This document shows positions 17,701 to 25,199 of a stretch of 64,000 bases of DNA, piece after piece. The position numbers were made by a program, and so were the translations under genes. Origin of the DNA: an uncultured Lachnospiraceae bacterium (GTDB lineage: Bacteria > Bacillota > Clostridia > Lachnospirales > Lachnospiraceae); the NCBI GenBank assembly GCA_902779355.1, contig CACZBF010000001.1:186001-250000 (forward strand), in the 5' to 3' direction. Under the pieces are notes generated by a model. The model was not told where the DNA came from. It ran no database searches and was given only the letters and a program-made list of their open reading frames with translations. Within the stretch, counting starts at the first letter, position 1; the number at the start of each line of letters is the position of its first letter.

Positions 17701-18084
17701 AGAATCCTTGCTTCTGTCATCTGCATATTTTTTTTCCAGTTCTGCCGCGCGTTCAAATGCATCCGCTGCTTTGTTTGCGCTTCTTTTCCGTTTTCCGGCG
17801 GAATGATAAGAGTAAGTAGCCGCATACTGTTCGAGATCGTTTCCCTGCGCCACCAGATTCCGGTAGCGTGCAGCCTTGGCCTCCATAACCTGCACATCTT
17901 CAAAGAAGTATTTGGCGCGGTCCCGAAAGGTACCGACCTTCTCTCTCTCCCCGAACCTTCTTTGCAGCTCCTTCGCGGTAAGATCAGCCTCTGCCCCGAT
18001 CTGCTCTCCGATGGAAAGTCCTTTTTGTCTCTGCTCCTGCAAATAGGTCTCCCGGTTTTTTTTGTATTCTTCATACTGTGCCAT
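14740..18084 (-). CDS. Large coiled-coil protein of unknown family (paralogue of the 43.1-48.9 kb protein)
   Basis: About 1114 residues, not recognised as a named family. It is charged, almost entirely helical, with long coiled-coil stretches (for example residues 185-220 and 690-760), no signal peptide and no membrane segment. Residues 1-405 match the N-terminal 425 residues of the giant protein at 43106-48862: the start MAQYEEY, KYFFEDVQ, AKAARY, YAATYSY, the run up to KLSCLTALREQ (residues 168-178), the HNRKWQRAL segment, IPSPRQIKERGI and the following RPAEFFEI. It lacks the cysteine-peptidase domain of the paralogue. ATG 18084 is chosen over 18090 because GGAGGAG is seven bases upstream and the paralogue also begins MAQ. 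A TATAAT on the minus strand at 18161-18156 may be its -10. Function unknown. Confidence 0.8.
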   Translation of the reverse strand: MAQYEEYKKNRETYLQEQRQKGLSIGEQIGAEADLTAKELQRRFGEREKVGTFRDRAKYFFEDVQVMEAKAARYRNLVAQGNDLEQYAATYSYHSAGKRKRSANKAADAFERAAELEKKYADDRSKDSLPRFTHKEEVMRMRLIAMERVAEVKSRSKENEMYRKQKAKLSCLTALREQAKLLLNIERKEEIKEALKEELTRIEGELSDARKEMEKLAPSVEKQWTQALGGTEQVKETCKALKQDHPDATEEDAEALMRVKKLAGAAHSFPMRVVLRDARGLPINLSEQKKEEHNRKWQRALSTGNVEEQHQVLAESFRYFETLEIPSPRQIKERGILYFLRNRPAEFFEIIQLGRTYGNLDQNDAFLKTYEVSHPAFMPKLQAAVMLGKLSDTLLLHEHMVTKTEGEAEDSYEMKEKSRSAIVEESKNRLEEDYASFQNAWDAAYKQGPVRGEVLEYLDEKQQQAINLYAEKYPDAYDREKRKEMEAPLESELGKELLKRRTVDDLSVLAKQAYQEVIGGDAVPASKMMQRAEGAVEKKKLQMALKNRMEIFLNKRQIRIGRALTQDFFVHVNDQWRDRQEKQNLVREQRLNPRYLKFAEDWCASSVPYSLLKDVDPENEPSVIPKKIEETGKYIMELNLSAFEYKSDAEFVSKLQDNYQWLKMAESMKEVVEMEKEGNRLSSTRELALSALEGRLMVLMEMKEDYDSRIAMINSPYYALLAQTDLETLSDEELERKQREAEQTNPGLFTFLKHYRHLNRRKEGFGKGVSAVRREEILSSDGKQAVAEKQEAALGRLREGGYLPREEESKKDYKERLERMLTEKAEEMVPEINGDYVKKTEPPLGNRFANMDPPDMLKLETWLEKQFSNEGALKEKGLTDEEITELKKIRKKSLEARRGLEIRRCIIKEICGDWDPNTLENPKMNDKLNVETYRTLHDVYDTFVAISVKFGLPKELEDQYLETEQWYESSMLEMTEIFARHKILYTENADQVLEKGKNKAKAQAEQEQADGKDQMIQIGGKEYRMAADENVRAQLNGLSIKEENRPLVEEKLNRIQELYYYAMGCDIVYHEGKGGVYIAEYRTLRSAYNREINELIAEIRQLGNAANSNGSSYQ

Positions 18085-18198
18085 CGTCATTCTCCTCCGC
18101 TTTCATGTGAAACCACGGGTACGTTGACCTGCCGCGCAAAACGGCCTCACATTCTATTATAATAATATACGAAAAACAGCGGGTTACGGCAATGTTCC

Positions 18199-18226
18199 GA
18201 AAAAAAAAGAGAGCCGAAAGCCCTCT
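18199..18226 (-). terminator. Minus-strand intrinsic terminator upstream of the coiled-coil gene
   Basis: On the minus strand GAGGGC-TTTCG-GGCTCTC-type stem (six pairs, one G-U) followed by nine T. It would end transcripts arriving from higher coordinates and insulates the coiled-coil gene. No intact minus-strand gene lies directly before it, so its natural transcript is unclear. Confidence 0.75.
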
Positions 18227-18334
18227 CAATATGTGCTTGCGCTCCATGCCTCCCCCGGGTCACAGACCGCAGAAAAAAGCAGTCCCTTGTGCGCGGTAAG
18301 ATGATTTTGCCAATTGTGTTTCAATTTGTTCTTC

Positions 18335-18364
18335 TTGTAACTGTTGTTGGAACTGGAGTATAAT
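18335..18364 (+). promoter_or_regulatory. Promoter upstream of the small unknown gene
   Basis: TTGTAA (18335-18340), an 18-base spacer and a perfect TATAAT (18359-18364). It points toward the gene at 18634, about 260 bases away. Confidence 0.65.
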
Positions 18365-18370
18365 ATGAGT

Positions 18371-18633
18371 GGTAATGAGTCGGGGCTTAGTGGCTCTCAC
18401 AAAGCAGATTTTGCTTCTTCCGGAGACCTCATAAAGCGAGATAATCAAATCATCTTGTCTTCATCAACATCAACAAGGATCTCTTTGGAAGCCGTAAAGA
18501 AGGGAGATCACGAAACCTCTACGGACTGCAACGTGCTATCTGATTCTCAATTGCAAAAGGAAAGCTTTGTTATTTCGGCAATGACAGGGATCTGCATTCA
18601 ATATCAAGCCCTATAGGGAACGAGGTGATTTAT
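18371..18633 (+). other. Long untranslated leader or unexplained stretch
   Basis: Between a good promoter and the first gene with a ribosome site lie about 260 bases. A frame of 90 codons is open here but has no ribosome site and a composition (serine, threonine, no hydrophobic pattern) unlike a folded protein. The stretch may be a regulatory 5' leader. No known riboswitch class is evident by eye. Confidence 0.4.
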
Positions 18634-18921
18634 ATGCTGACATTTGAAGAAGCAAAAAGAATCGGCGTTGATGCATGTATTGAACGCCTTGGTCGGGATT
18701 TCGTGAACCGGTACAAAGATTCTTCCTGCTCGGCTTATGCCGATATGGAGGAATATGCTTATTGTTTTCTTGGTGTAGACAACTCACCGGACAGAAATGA
18801 TATGCGAAATGTCAGACTCACCGAAAGTGACAGTTTTCCATATATCGCAAGGTGTACTGTTCGATATCGTGACGGAAATATAGATTATCTGGATTGCGTG
18901 TCTCCAACGTATGCTGTATAG
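18634..18921 (+). CDS. Small acidic protein of unknown function
   Basis: A 95-residue protein starting MLTFEEAKRIG. The start ATG at 18634 follows GAGGTGA by five bases; the GTG at 18625 is less likely. It has a helical N-terminal third (EEAKRIGVDACIERLGRDFV) and a beta-rich remainder with AYCFLGVD and ARCTVRYRDGNIDYL. I do not recognise a family with certainty; small proteins with this FEEAK...GVDA opening occur in Lachnospiraceae. A strong terminator follows directly, so it looks like a single-gene unit with the long leader before it. Confidence 0.65.
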   Translation: MLTFEEAKRIGVDACIERLGRDFVNRYKDSSCSAYADMEEYAYCFLGVDNSPDRNDMRNVRLTESDSFPYIARCTVRYRDGNIDYLDCVSPTYAV

Positions 18922-18936
18922 TTGATAATCTGACCG

Positions 18937-18973
18937 CACCGGGAACTGTGATTCGCAGTTCCCGGTGTTATCT
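18937..18973 (+). terminator. Terminator after the small unknown gene
   Basis: A perfect 12-base stem, CACCGGGAACTG (18937-18948) with CAGTTCCCGGTG (18956-18967), a seven-base loop, then TTATCTT. The T-run is imperfect but the stem is strong. Confidence 0.85.
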
Positions 18974-19067
18974 TGTTGTGGACAAGATAGAAGCCTCTTT
19001 AAACAAAAACCCGCATCGTTGGCGTGAAAAATCCGGCATTCGATCGGATGATTTCCCGATTTCACAT

Positions 19068-19559
19068 TTACCGTTTCCCGCGTGCTTCTTTGTGCGCGGC
19101 CAGTTCATCCAACAGCGTCCAGCCGATGTCTGTGAGCGCTTTTTCGCTTTCGCTCAGTTCCTCATCGGAATTCCACAGATCGTCATGAAAGATGACGCTG
19201 TCTTTTTTGTCCGACACCTGATTCAAAGAAACGATCTCCTGCAGCCGCTTTCTGTTCCTGCAGTATTCATCCCCATCCCCGAATACATGGTAGGTGAGAT
19301 GCTGATCCTCGGAAAAGATGTTCAGCTCCAGCGCGCGATCCAGCAGTTCCTTCACAGACCAGGAGACAAAGACGTCTTTTGAGGTCTTGTCATCATTTTT
19401 GCTGTCGGCATAGATGATGAGGGCGTCCTGTCTGACAACCTTGAGGTTTTCCGCAAATAAGGCAGCGTAGGGGGATTTGCCGGCGGATGAATATAGCGCA
19501 AACCGGGCTTTTGCCCCGCGCGCTACACAACACGATGTTGCGCAAAATCCCGATTTGCT
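19068..19559 (-). pseudogene. 5'-truncated remnant of an unknown gene
   Basis: The minus strand is open for about 163 codons. Protein-like sequence is clear well before the first possible start: ALYSSAGKSPY, LFAENLKVV, DALIIYADSKND and VFVSWSVKELLD precede or surround the only usable codon, a GTG at 19355 with no ribosome site. An in-frame TAA closes the frame just above 19559, at the ilvB promoter. This fits a gene whose 5' part was lost. Its C terminus ends DELAAHKEARGKR. The family is not recognised; a short functional protein from the GTG is a less likely alternative. Confidence 0.5.
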
Positions 19560-19566
19560 TTATCAT
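19538..19566 (+). promoter_or_regulatory. Probable ilvB promoter
   Basis: TTGCGC (19538-19543), a 17-base spacer and TATCAT (19561-19566). Transcription would begin about 32 bases before the ilvB ATG. There is no T-box motif or leader-peptide attenuator in this short leader. Confidence 0.6.
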
Positions 19567-19604
19567 GAGGAAGAATACGACTGCCGCTGAAAGGAGGAAG
19601 CGCA

Positions 19605-21323
19605 ATGGACATCACCGGCAGAAAACTTTTTGTGAAAGCCCTGTTGGAAGAAGGGGTCGACACGATCTTCGCCTATCCCGGCGGATACGTGATCGATCTG
19701 TTTGATGAACTTTACAAGCAAAACGACATCCGGCTTGTGCTCCCGCGGCACGAGCAGGGTCTGATCCACGAGGCGGAAGGCTATGCTGCCGCTTCCGGAA
19801 AAGTCGGGGTCTGTCTCGTGACGAGCGGTCCCGGCGCGACGAATATCGTCACCGGCCTTGCGGATGCACATTACGATAACATCCCGCTGGTCTGCATCAC
19901 CGGGCAGGTGCCGCTCTCTCTCATCGGAAACGACGCCTTCCAGGAGGTGGACATCGTCGGCATGACGCGCTCCGTGACAAAATACGGCGTCACCGTGCGC
20001 AAGCGCGAGGATCTCGGACGCATTTTGAAGGAGGCTTTTCATATCGCATCCTCCGGACGCCCCGGTCCTGTCCTGATCGATATCCCAAAGGACATCCAGC
20101 TTGCCTCCGGCAGCGCGGAATACCCGGACTCCGTCGCGATCCGCGGCTACAAACCGAACACTTCTGTCCATATCGGACAGCTCAAAAAAGCTTATAAAAT
20201 GCTGAAGGGCGCGCGCCGTCCGCTCATTCTGGCCGGCGGCGGCATCAACCTTTCCGGCGCCAACGGGTTACTTTTGCAGCTCGCAGAGACCATGCGGATC
20301 CCCGTTGTGACGACGGTCAAAGGAAAAGGCGCGATCCCGACCACGCATGAGCTCTACGTCGGCAACTGCGGCATGCACGGAAAATATGCAGCCAACATGG
20401 CAGTCAGCGAATGCGATGTGCTCTTTTCCATCGGCACACGCTTCAATGACCGGATCACCGGCGACTTAAACGAATTTGCACCGAAAGCGCAGATCATCCA
20501 TATTGATGTGGACACCTCTTCCATCTCGAGAAACGTCGTGGTGGATGTGCCCGTTGTATCCGATGCGGGCCTTGCACTCGAGAAACTGCTCGAATGGGCG
20601 GAAAAGATGGATACGGTCTCCTGGCAGGAGCAGATCCGCTTCTGGGAGGAGGAGCATCCGCTTGCGATGCGTGCCGACCGCGGTCTGAATCCGCAGATGA
20701 TCTTAGAAACGTTGAATACCGCTTTCCCGACCGGCTATCTCGTGACGGATGTCGGGCAGCATCAAATGTGGGCGACGCAGTTCTCCGACCTTTCCGACCA
20801 GCGCCATATGATCACTTCCGGCGGACTCGGTACGATGGGCTTCGGCTTCCCGGCTGCGATCGGCGCCAAGATCGCCTGTCCCGATGCCGATGTGATCTGC
20901 GTCACCGGAGACGGCGGTTTCCAGATGAACATTCAGGAGCTGGCCACCGCAGTCATCGAGCAGGTGCCGATTACGGTCTGCATCTTCCAGAATCAGTACC
21001 TTGGCATGGTGCGGCAGTTCCAGCAGCTCTTCTACGGCAAGCGTTATGCCGGAACGTGCCTGCGTCGCAGGAGGACCTGCCCCGAAACCTGCAAGGGCCC
21101 GAACGAAAACTGCCCGCCCTATACGCCCGACTTTGTGAAACTCGCGGAGAGTTATGGCGCGCACGGCCTGCGGGTCACCAAAGAAGAAGAGATCCTGCCT
21201 GCCCTGAAAGCAGCACAACAGCATCAGGACGGACCGACCGTGATCGAGTTTTTGATCTCCTCGGACGAGCTTGTCCTGCCGATGGTCAAGGCCGGCAACG
21301 CCATGTATGACATGATCCTGTAG
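19605..21323 (+). CDS. ilvB: Acetolactate synthase, large catalytic subunit
   Basis: 572 residues of the thiamine-diphosphate enzyme family. The catalytic glutamate is in PRHEQGLIHEAEGYA, FAD/central-domain strands are in the middle, and the ThDP motif GDGGFQMN...E is near residues 433-445. The enzyme joins two pyruvates, or pyruvate and 2-ketobutyrate, in valine, leucine and isoleucine synthesis. GGAGG lies seven bases before the ATG. A feature of note is an inserted segment near residues 485-503 with cysteines at 485, 492, 496 and 503 (C-x6-C-x3-C-x6-C), in the loop before TPDFVKLAESYGAHG, where E. coli enzymes are shorter. The regulatory subunit gene follows 46 bases later. Confidence 0.95.
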   Translation: MDITGRKLFVKALLEEGVDTIFAYPGGYVIDLFDELYKQNDIRLVLPRHEQGLIHEAEGYAAASGKVGVCLVTSGPGATNIVTGLADAHYDNIPLVCITGQVPLSLIGNDAFQEVDIVGMTRSVTKYGVTVRKREDLGRILKEAFHIASSGRPGPVLIDIPKDIQLASGSAEYPDSVAIRGYKPNTSVHIGQLKKAYKMLKGARRPLILAGGGINLSGANGLLLQLAETMRIPVVTTVKGKGAIPTTHELYVGNCGMHGKYAANMAVSECDVLFSIGTRFNDRITGDLNEFAPKAQIIHIDVDTSSISRNVVVDVPVVSDAGLALEKLLEWAEKMDTVSWQEQIRFWEEEHPLAMRADRGLNPQMILETLNTAFPTGYLVTDVGQHQMWATQFSDLSDQRHMITSGGLGTMGFGFPAAIGAKIACPDADVICVTGDGGFQMNIQELATAVIEQVPITVCIFQNQYLGMVRQFQQLFYGKRYAGTCLRRRRTCPETCKGPNENCPPYTPDFVKLAESYGAHGLRVTKEEEILPALKAAQQHQDGPTVIEFLISSDELVLPMVKAGNAMYDMIL

Positions 21324-21369
21324 ACAGATCCGTGTCAAACGCAGTATGCAAAAAGAAAGGGAATCCTTT

Positions 21370-21891
21370 ATGAATCAGATGACAAACCGTTGGATCGCCT
21401 TATATGTGGAAAACCAGGTCGGTGTGCTGGCCAAGGTCTCCGGGCTGTTTTCCGGCAAATCCTATAACCTGCAGAGTCTGACCGTTGGCACGACGGAGGA
21501 CGAGACGGTCTCCCGCATGACGATCTGCGTCACGAGCGACGATATCACCTTTGAGCAGATCAAAAAGCAGCTCAACACGATGGTAGAGGTCATCAAAGTG
21601 ATCGACCTGACCGATGTCCCGATCCATATGAAAGAAATTCTTTTCGTCAAGATCTCCGGGATTGATGCGGAAGCGAAAAATGAACTGTTTCACATCGCCC
21701 AGGTATTCCATAAGGGCTCGGATGTGGTAGATGTGGTAGATGACGGGAAAGATGCCGTTCTGTTGGAATGTAAGATGACGGAGCGCCGCAACAATGACCT
21801 CATCGCCCGGCTGAAACAGAGTTTCCGTCAGATTGAAGTCGTCCGCGGCGGTGCGGTAGCGATCGAGTCGATCAGCACGAGCTGCCGGTAA
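21370..21891 (+). CDS. ilvN: Acetolactate synthase, small regulatory subunit
   Basis: 173 residues. The N-terminal ACT domain reads WIALYVENQVGVLAKVSGLFSGKSYNLQSL, followed by a C-terminal ACT-like domain (MKEILFVKISG). It stimulates IlvB and mediates feedback inhibition, usually by valine. ATG 21370 is preferred to 21346 by homologue length and by the AAAGGGA upstream. The last 20 bases overlap the 3' end of folA on the other strand, so no terminator separates the convergent units. Confidence 0.93.
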   Translation: MNQMTNRWIALYVENQVGVLAKVSGLFSGKSYNLQSLTVGTTEDETVSRMTICVTSDDITFEQIKKQLNTMVEVIKVIDLTDVPIHMKEILFVKISGIDAEAKNELFHIAQVFHKGSDVVDVVDDGKDAVLLECKMTERRNNDLIARLKQSFRQIEVVRGGAVAIESISTSCR

Positions 21892-22381
21892 AAGCCGTAT
21901 TCCGATACTTGCAGAATGTAAATCTCAGATCCTCGTAAGTATGTACGGAGCTCTCGGATTCCAATTCCCACGTCGGATCGACATCCAGGTTCGGGAAATA
22001 GACGTCCGCCACAAAGGTGCTGTCGATCTTTGTCACGAACGCCGCTTCACAATCATCCAAAAACGCACGGTACACATGCTCTCCTCCGATGAGATAGATT
22101 TCCTGTGCCGCGTATTTTTTTAACTCTTCTTTCAGTTCCGCACCATCGTGCACGACGGTCACGCCCTCCGGCCGGTATTCGCTGTTCCGCGACAGAACGA
22201 TGTTGGTGCGACCCTTGAGCGGCTTCTGCCCCGGAAAACTTTCCAGCGTATTGCGCCCCATGACAACGACACCACCGGTCGTGGTCTCGCGAAAAAACTT
22301 CTGATCCTCCGGGATTCTCGCGAGCAGGTCGTTCCGGTAGCCGATCGCCCAATTCTGGTCAACTGCAACTATCGCAATCAA
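21872..22381 (-). CDS. folA: Dihydrofolate reductase
   Basis: 169 residues. MIAIVAVDQNWAIGYRNDLLARIPEDQKFFRETT contains the substrate-binding core seen in all chromosomal DHFRs, VVVMGRNTLESF the NADPH-binding strand, and YLIGGEHVYRAFLD the second cofactor loop. It reduces dihydrofolate to tetrahydrofolate with NADPH. It lies 12 bases behind thyA, the enzyme that produces dihydrofolate, as the last gene of the pur-thyA-folA array. Confidence 0.95.
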   Translation of the reverse strand: MIAIVAVDQNWAIGYRNDLLARIPEDQKFFRETTTGGVVVMGRNTLESFPGQKPLKGRTNIVLSRNSEYRPEGVTVVHDGAELKEELKKYAAQEIYLIGGEHVYRAFLDDCEAAFVTKIDSTFVADVYFPNLDVDPTWELESESSVHTYEDLRFTFCKYRNTAFTGSSC

Positions 22382-22393
22382 TGTATTCCCCTC

Positions 22394-23314
22394 CTACACT
22401 GCGATCGGGATGTTTTTGATCTGTTCGCCCGTCACATAATTGTCCAGACGCACATCATCCTTGGTAAACTCGTAGAAATGTTTCTTTTCCGGATTCAGCC
22501 AGAAGTCCGGCGCCGGATGCGTTTCCCTGCTGATGAGCTCTTTGATCAGCGGGACATGACGGTCATAGATATGCGCGTCCGCGATCATATGCACGAGCAC
22601 GCCCGGCGTCATATCGCACTCTCTGGCGAGCATGTGGAGCAGCACGGAATACTGGCAGACATTCCAGTTGTTCGCCGCGAGCACGTCCTGCGAACGCTGG
22701 TTCAGCACTGCATTCAGTATGAGCTTTTCGCTCCCCTTCTCTTGTGTCACATTGAACGTCATGCTGTACGCGCAGGGATAGAGGTGCATCTCGGAAAGAT
22801 CCTGATGCACATAGAGGTTCGTCAGAATCCGCCGGCTGAACGGATTGTTCTTGAGGTCATAGATCACGCGATCCACCTGATCCATCCGGTATCCGTCGTC
22901 CGCTTTCTCTGCATGCGCAGCAAAGTGGTCTCCGAACGCTTTCCTCAACTTTTCTTCAGTGACATCCTGATAAAAATGGCGGACGCTCATCTGATAGCCA
23001 TAGGCTTTTCCGATAGAGCCGTTCTCATCCGCCCACTCATCCCAGACGTGGCTTGACATATCCTGGATATGCCAGGACTTCTTTTGCCAGATCCAGAGCA
23101 TCTCATCCGTGCAGCTTTTGATCGCAGTCTTCCGCTGCGTCACGGCCGGAAATTCCCTTCTTAGATCATAACGATTGCAGACACCGAAGCGCTTGATCGT
23201 ATAGGCACTCCTGCCGTCCTCCCAATGTGGACGGACTTCCTCGCCCTCCGTACTGCTGCCGTTCTCGAGAATGTCGTTGCACATCTCGATAAAGATCTGA
23301 TCCGCAAGACTCAT
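22394..23314 (-). CDS. thyA: Thymidylate synthase, divergent ThyA branch
   Basis: 306 residues, longer than the usual 264. The active-site cysteine is C181 in LYPCAYSMTF; in most ThyA the next residue is histidine (PCH), here it is alanine. RSQDVLAANNWNVCQYSVLLHMLA corresponds to the dUMP-binding RSxD and asparagine region, and HIYDRHV to the late HxY motif. The enzyme methylates dUMP to dTMP with methylene-tetrahydrofolate. The pairing with folA supports the assignment. It starts three bases after the purD stop. Confidence 0.92.
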   Translation of the reverse strand: MSLADQIFIEMCNDILENGSSTEGEEVRPHWEDGRSAYTIKRFGVCNRYDLRREFPAVTQRKTAIKSCTDEMLWIWQKKSWHIQDMSSHVWDEWADENGSIGKAYGYQMSVRHFYQDVTEEKLRKAFGDHFAAHAEKADDGYRMDQVDRVIYDLKNNPFSRRILTNLYVHQDLSEMHLYPCAYSMTFNVTQEKGSEKLILNAVLNQRSQDVLAANNWNVCQYSVLLHMLARECDMTPGVLVHMIADAHIYDRHVPLIKELISRETHPAPDFWLNPEKKHFYEFTKDDVRLDNYVTGEQIKNIPIAV

Positions 23315-23317
23315 GCG

Positions 23318-24592
23318 TTACGCCTCCTCAATTGCTTTGCCGATGTCATGGCGCATGTATTTCCCTTGGAAATCCACCCATTCCGTGGCTTTGTAGGCAT
23401 TCTCGCGTGCCTTCTTCAGCGTCTCGCCGACCGCCGTCACGCCGAGCACACGCCCACCGTTCGTCACGAACTCGCCTGCGTCGTTTTTCTTCGTCCCTGC
23501 ATGGAAGCAGAAATATCCGTCCTCTGTATCAAACTTCGAAAGCCCGTTGATCACGAAACCTTTCTCATAGGAAACAGGATAGCCTTCCGAAGCAAGCACC
23601 ACGCAGACTGCCGCATTATCGGCAAAATCGAGCGTGATCTGATCAAGCGTCCCATCAATGCACGCTTCCATCACATCTACAAGGTCATTCTTCATCCGAG
23701 GCAGTACGACCTGCGCCTCCGGATCACCGAAACGCGCATTGTATTCGAGCACCTTCGGCCCGTCCTCCGTCAGCATAAGGCCGAAAAAGATGACGCCGGA
23801 AAACGGTCTCCCCTCGGCTGCCATTGCATCCACGGTCGCCTGATAGATCTTTTCCTTGCAGACCCGATCGATCTCCTCCGTATAAAACGGGCTCGGGGAA
23901 AACGTCCCCATACCGCCGGTATTCAATCCCTTGTCGCCGTCCATCGCGCGCTTATGATCCTGCGCGGAGCTCATGATCTTGATCGTCTTGCCGTCCGTAA
24001 AGGAAAGCACGGAAACTTCGCGCCCGGTCATGAATTCCTCGATCACCATGTGGTCGCCCGCGCTGCCGAATTTCTTGTCCTGCATGATCTCCTTCACACC
24101 GGCTTTTGCTTCGTCCAAAGTATTGCAGATCAGCACGCCTTTGCCGAGCGCGAGGCCGTCCGCCTTCAGCACGACCGGCATCTTCGCGTTCGCAAGATAC
24201 GCAAGCGCTTTTTCGGGATCGTCAAATGTCTCATAAGCCGCAGTCGGAATCCCGTACTTTTTCATCAGATCCTTGGAAAATGCTTTGGAGCCCTCCAGAA
24301 TCGCTGCGTTCTTGCGCGGTCCGAAGACCCGCAGGCCCTCCTTTTCAAATACATCTACGATGCCGCCTACAAGCGGATCGTCCATCCCGACCACGGTCAG
24401 GTCGATCGCCTGCTCCTTCGCAAAAGCAGCGAGCTTGTCAAACTCCATCGCCCCGATCGGTACGCACTCCGCAATCTGTCCGATCCCCGCATTTCCCGGT
24501 GCGCAGTATAGTTTCTCCGCTTTCGGGCTTTTTGCAAGGGCCTGTGCAATGGCGTGCTCTCTGCCGCCGCTTCCCACGATCAATATTTTCAT
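23318..24592 (-). CDS. purD: Phosphoribosylamine-glycine ligase (GAR synthetase)
   Basis: 424 residues of the ATP-grasp superfamily. The N-terminal GSGGREHAIA motif, the central VLKADGLALGKGV and EYNARFGDPEAQ near residue 285 are diagnostic. It makes glycinamide ribonucleotide from phosphoribosylamine and glycine, the second step of purine synthesis. It follows purN by 16 bases and precedes thyA by three, in a purE-M-N-D cluster. Confidence 0.96.
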   Translation of the reverse strand: MKILIVGSGGREHAIAQALAKSPKAEKLYCAPGNAGIGQIAECVPIGAMEFDKLAAFAKEQAIDLTVVGMDDPLVGGIVDVFEKEGLRVFGPRKNAAILEGSKAFSKDLMKKYGIPTAAYETFDDPEKALAYLANAKMPVVLKADGLALGKGVLICNTLDEAKAGVKEIMQDKKFGSAGDHMVIEEFMTGREVSVLSFTDGKTIKIMSSAQDHKRAMDGDKGLNTGGMGTFSPSPFYTEEIDRVCKEKIYQATVDAMAAEGRPFSGVIFFGLMLTEDGPKVLEYNARFGDPEAQVVLPRMKNDLVDVMEACIDGTLDQITLDFADNAAVCVVLASEGYPVSYEKGFVINGLSKFDTEDGYFCFHAGTKKNDAGEFVTNGGRVLGVTAVGETLKKARENAYKATEWVDFQGKYMRHDIGKAIEEA

Positions 24593-24608
24593 TCTTTTTT
24601 CCCCCGTT

Positions 24609-25199
24609 CTACTCTCTGTTCGCGATCCGGTTGATCGCCTCCGGCAAGATCACCCATTCCGCCTGTTCCATCACGCGCCGCTGCAAAATCTCCGGCGTGT
24701 CGCCTTCTTGTACTTCCACTGCTTTCTGCATCAGGATCGGCCCTGTATCAGTGCCCTCGTCCACGATATGCACGGTTGCACCGGTCACTTTCACGCCACG
24801 CGCGAGTGCCGCTTCGTGGACCTTGAGTCCGTAGTAGCCTTCCCCGCAAAAAGAAGGGATCAGCGACGGATGGATGTTGATGATCTTTCCGCGAAATGCC
24901 GCTACCATCTTTTCCGGGATCACGACGAGAAAACCCGCCAGCACGATCAAATCCGGCTTGGCGTCTGTCACCGCCTGCAAAAGCGCTTCGTGAAAGGCTT
25001 CCCGATTCTCGTAATCTTTCGGTGAAATACACTGCTGCGGGATGCCCTTTGCTTTGGCGCGCTCCAGTGCATAGGCCTTCGGGTTGTTGCTGATCACGGA
25101 AACGATCCCGGCATTCGTAATCCGCCCTGCATCGATCGCGTCCATGATCGCCTGCAGGTTCGTCCCGCCGCCGGAAACGAGGACCACAAGTCTCAGCAT
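24609..25199 (-). CDS. purN: Phosphoribosylglycinamide formyltransferase
   Basis: 196 residues. VLVSGGGTNLQAI at the N terminus, the active-site NIHPSLIPSFCG (N-x-H) and the later TVHIVDEGTDTGPI with its aspartate are the PurN signature. It transfers a formyl group from 10-formyl-tetrahydrofolate to GAR. The start overlaps the purM stop by seven bases. Confidence 0.95.
   Translation of the reverse strand: MLRLVVLVSGGGTNLQAIMDAIDAGRITNAGIVSVISNNPKAYALERAKAKGIPQQCISPKDYENREAFHEALLQAVTDAKPDLIVLAGFLVVIPEKMVAAFRGKIINIHPSLIPSFCGEGYYGLKVHEAALARGVKVTGATVHIVDEGTDTGPILMQKAVEVQEGDTPEILQRRVMEQAEWVILPEAINRIANRE

Noticed and set aside
18260..18448. 62-codon minus-strand frame ending near the terminator at 18199
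   Set aside because: Starts with TTG directly after a stop and without a ribosome site; although the terminator lies just beyond it, the protein character is weak.
18344..18616. 90-codon plus-strand frame between the promoter at 18335 and the small gene
   Set aside because: No ribosome site, serine/threonine-rich with no hydrophobic core; better treated as leader.
19360..19604. Possible T-box or attenuator leader before ilvB
   Set aside because: No GGTGGNACCGCG-type T-box, no leader peptide rich in branched-chain residues, and the promoter lies only about 40 bases before the gene.
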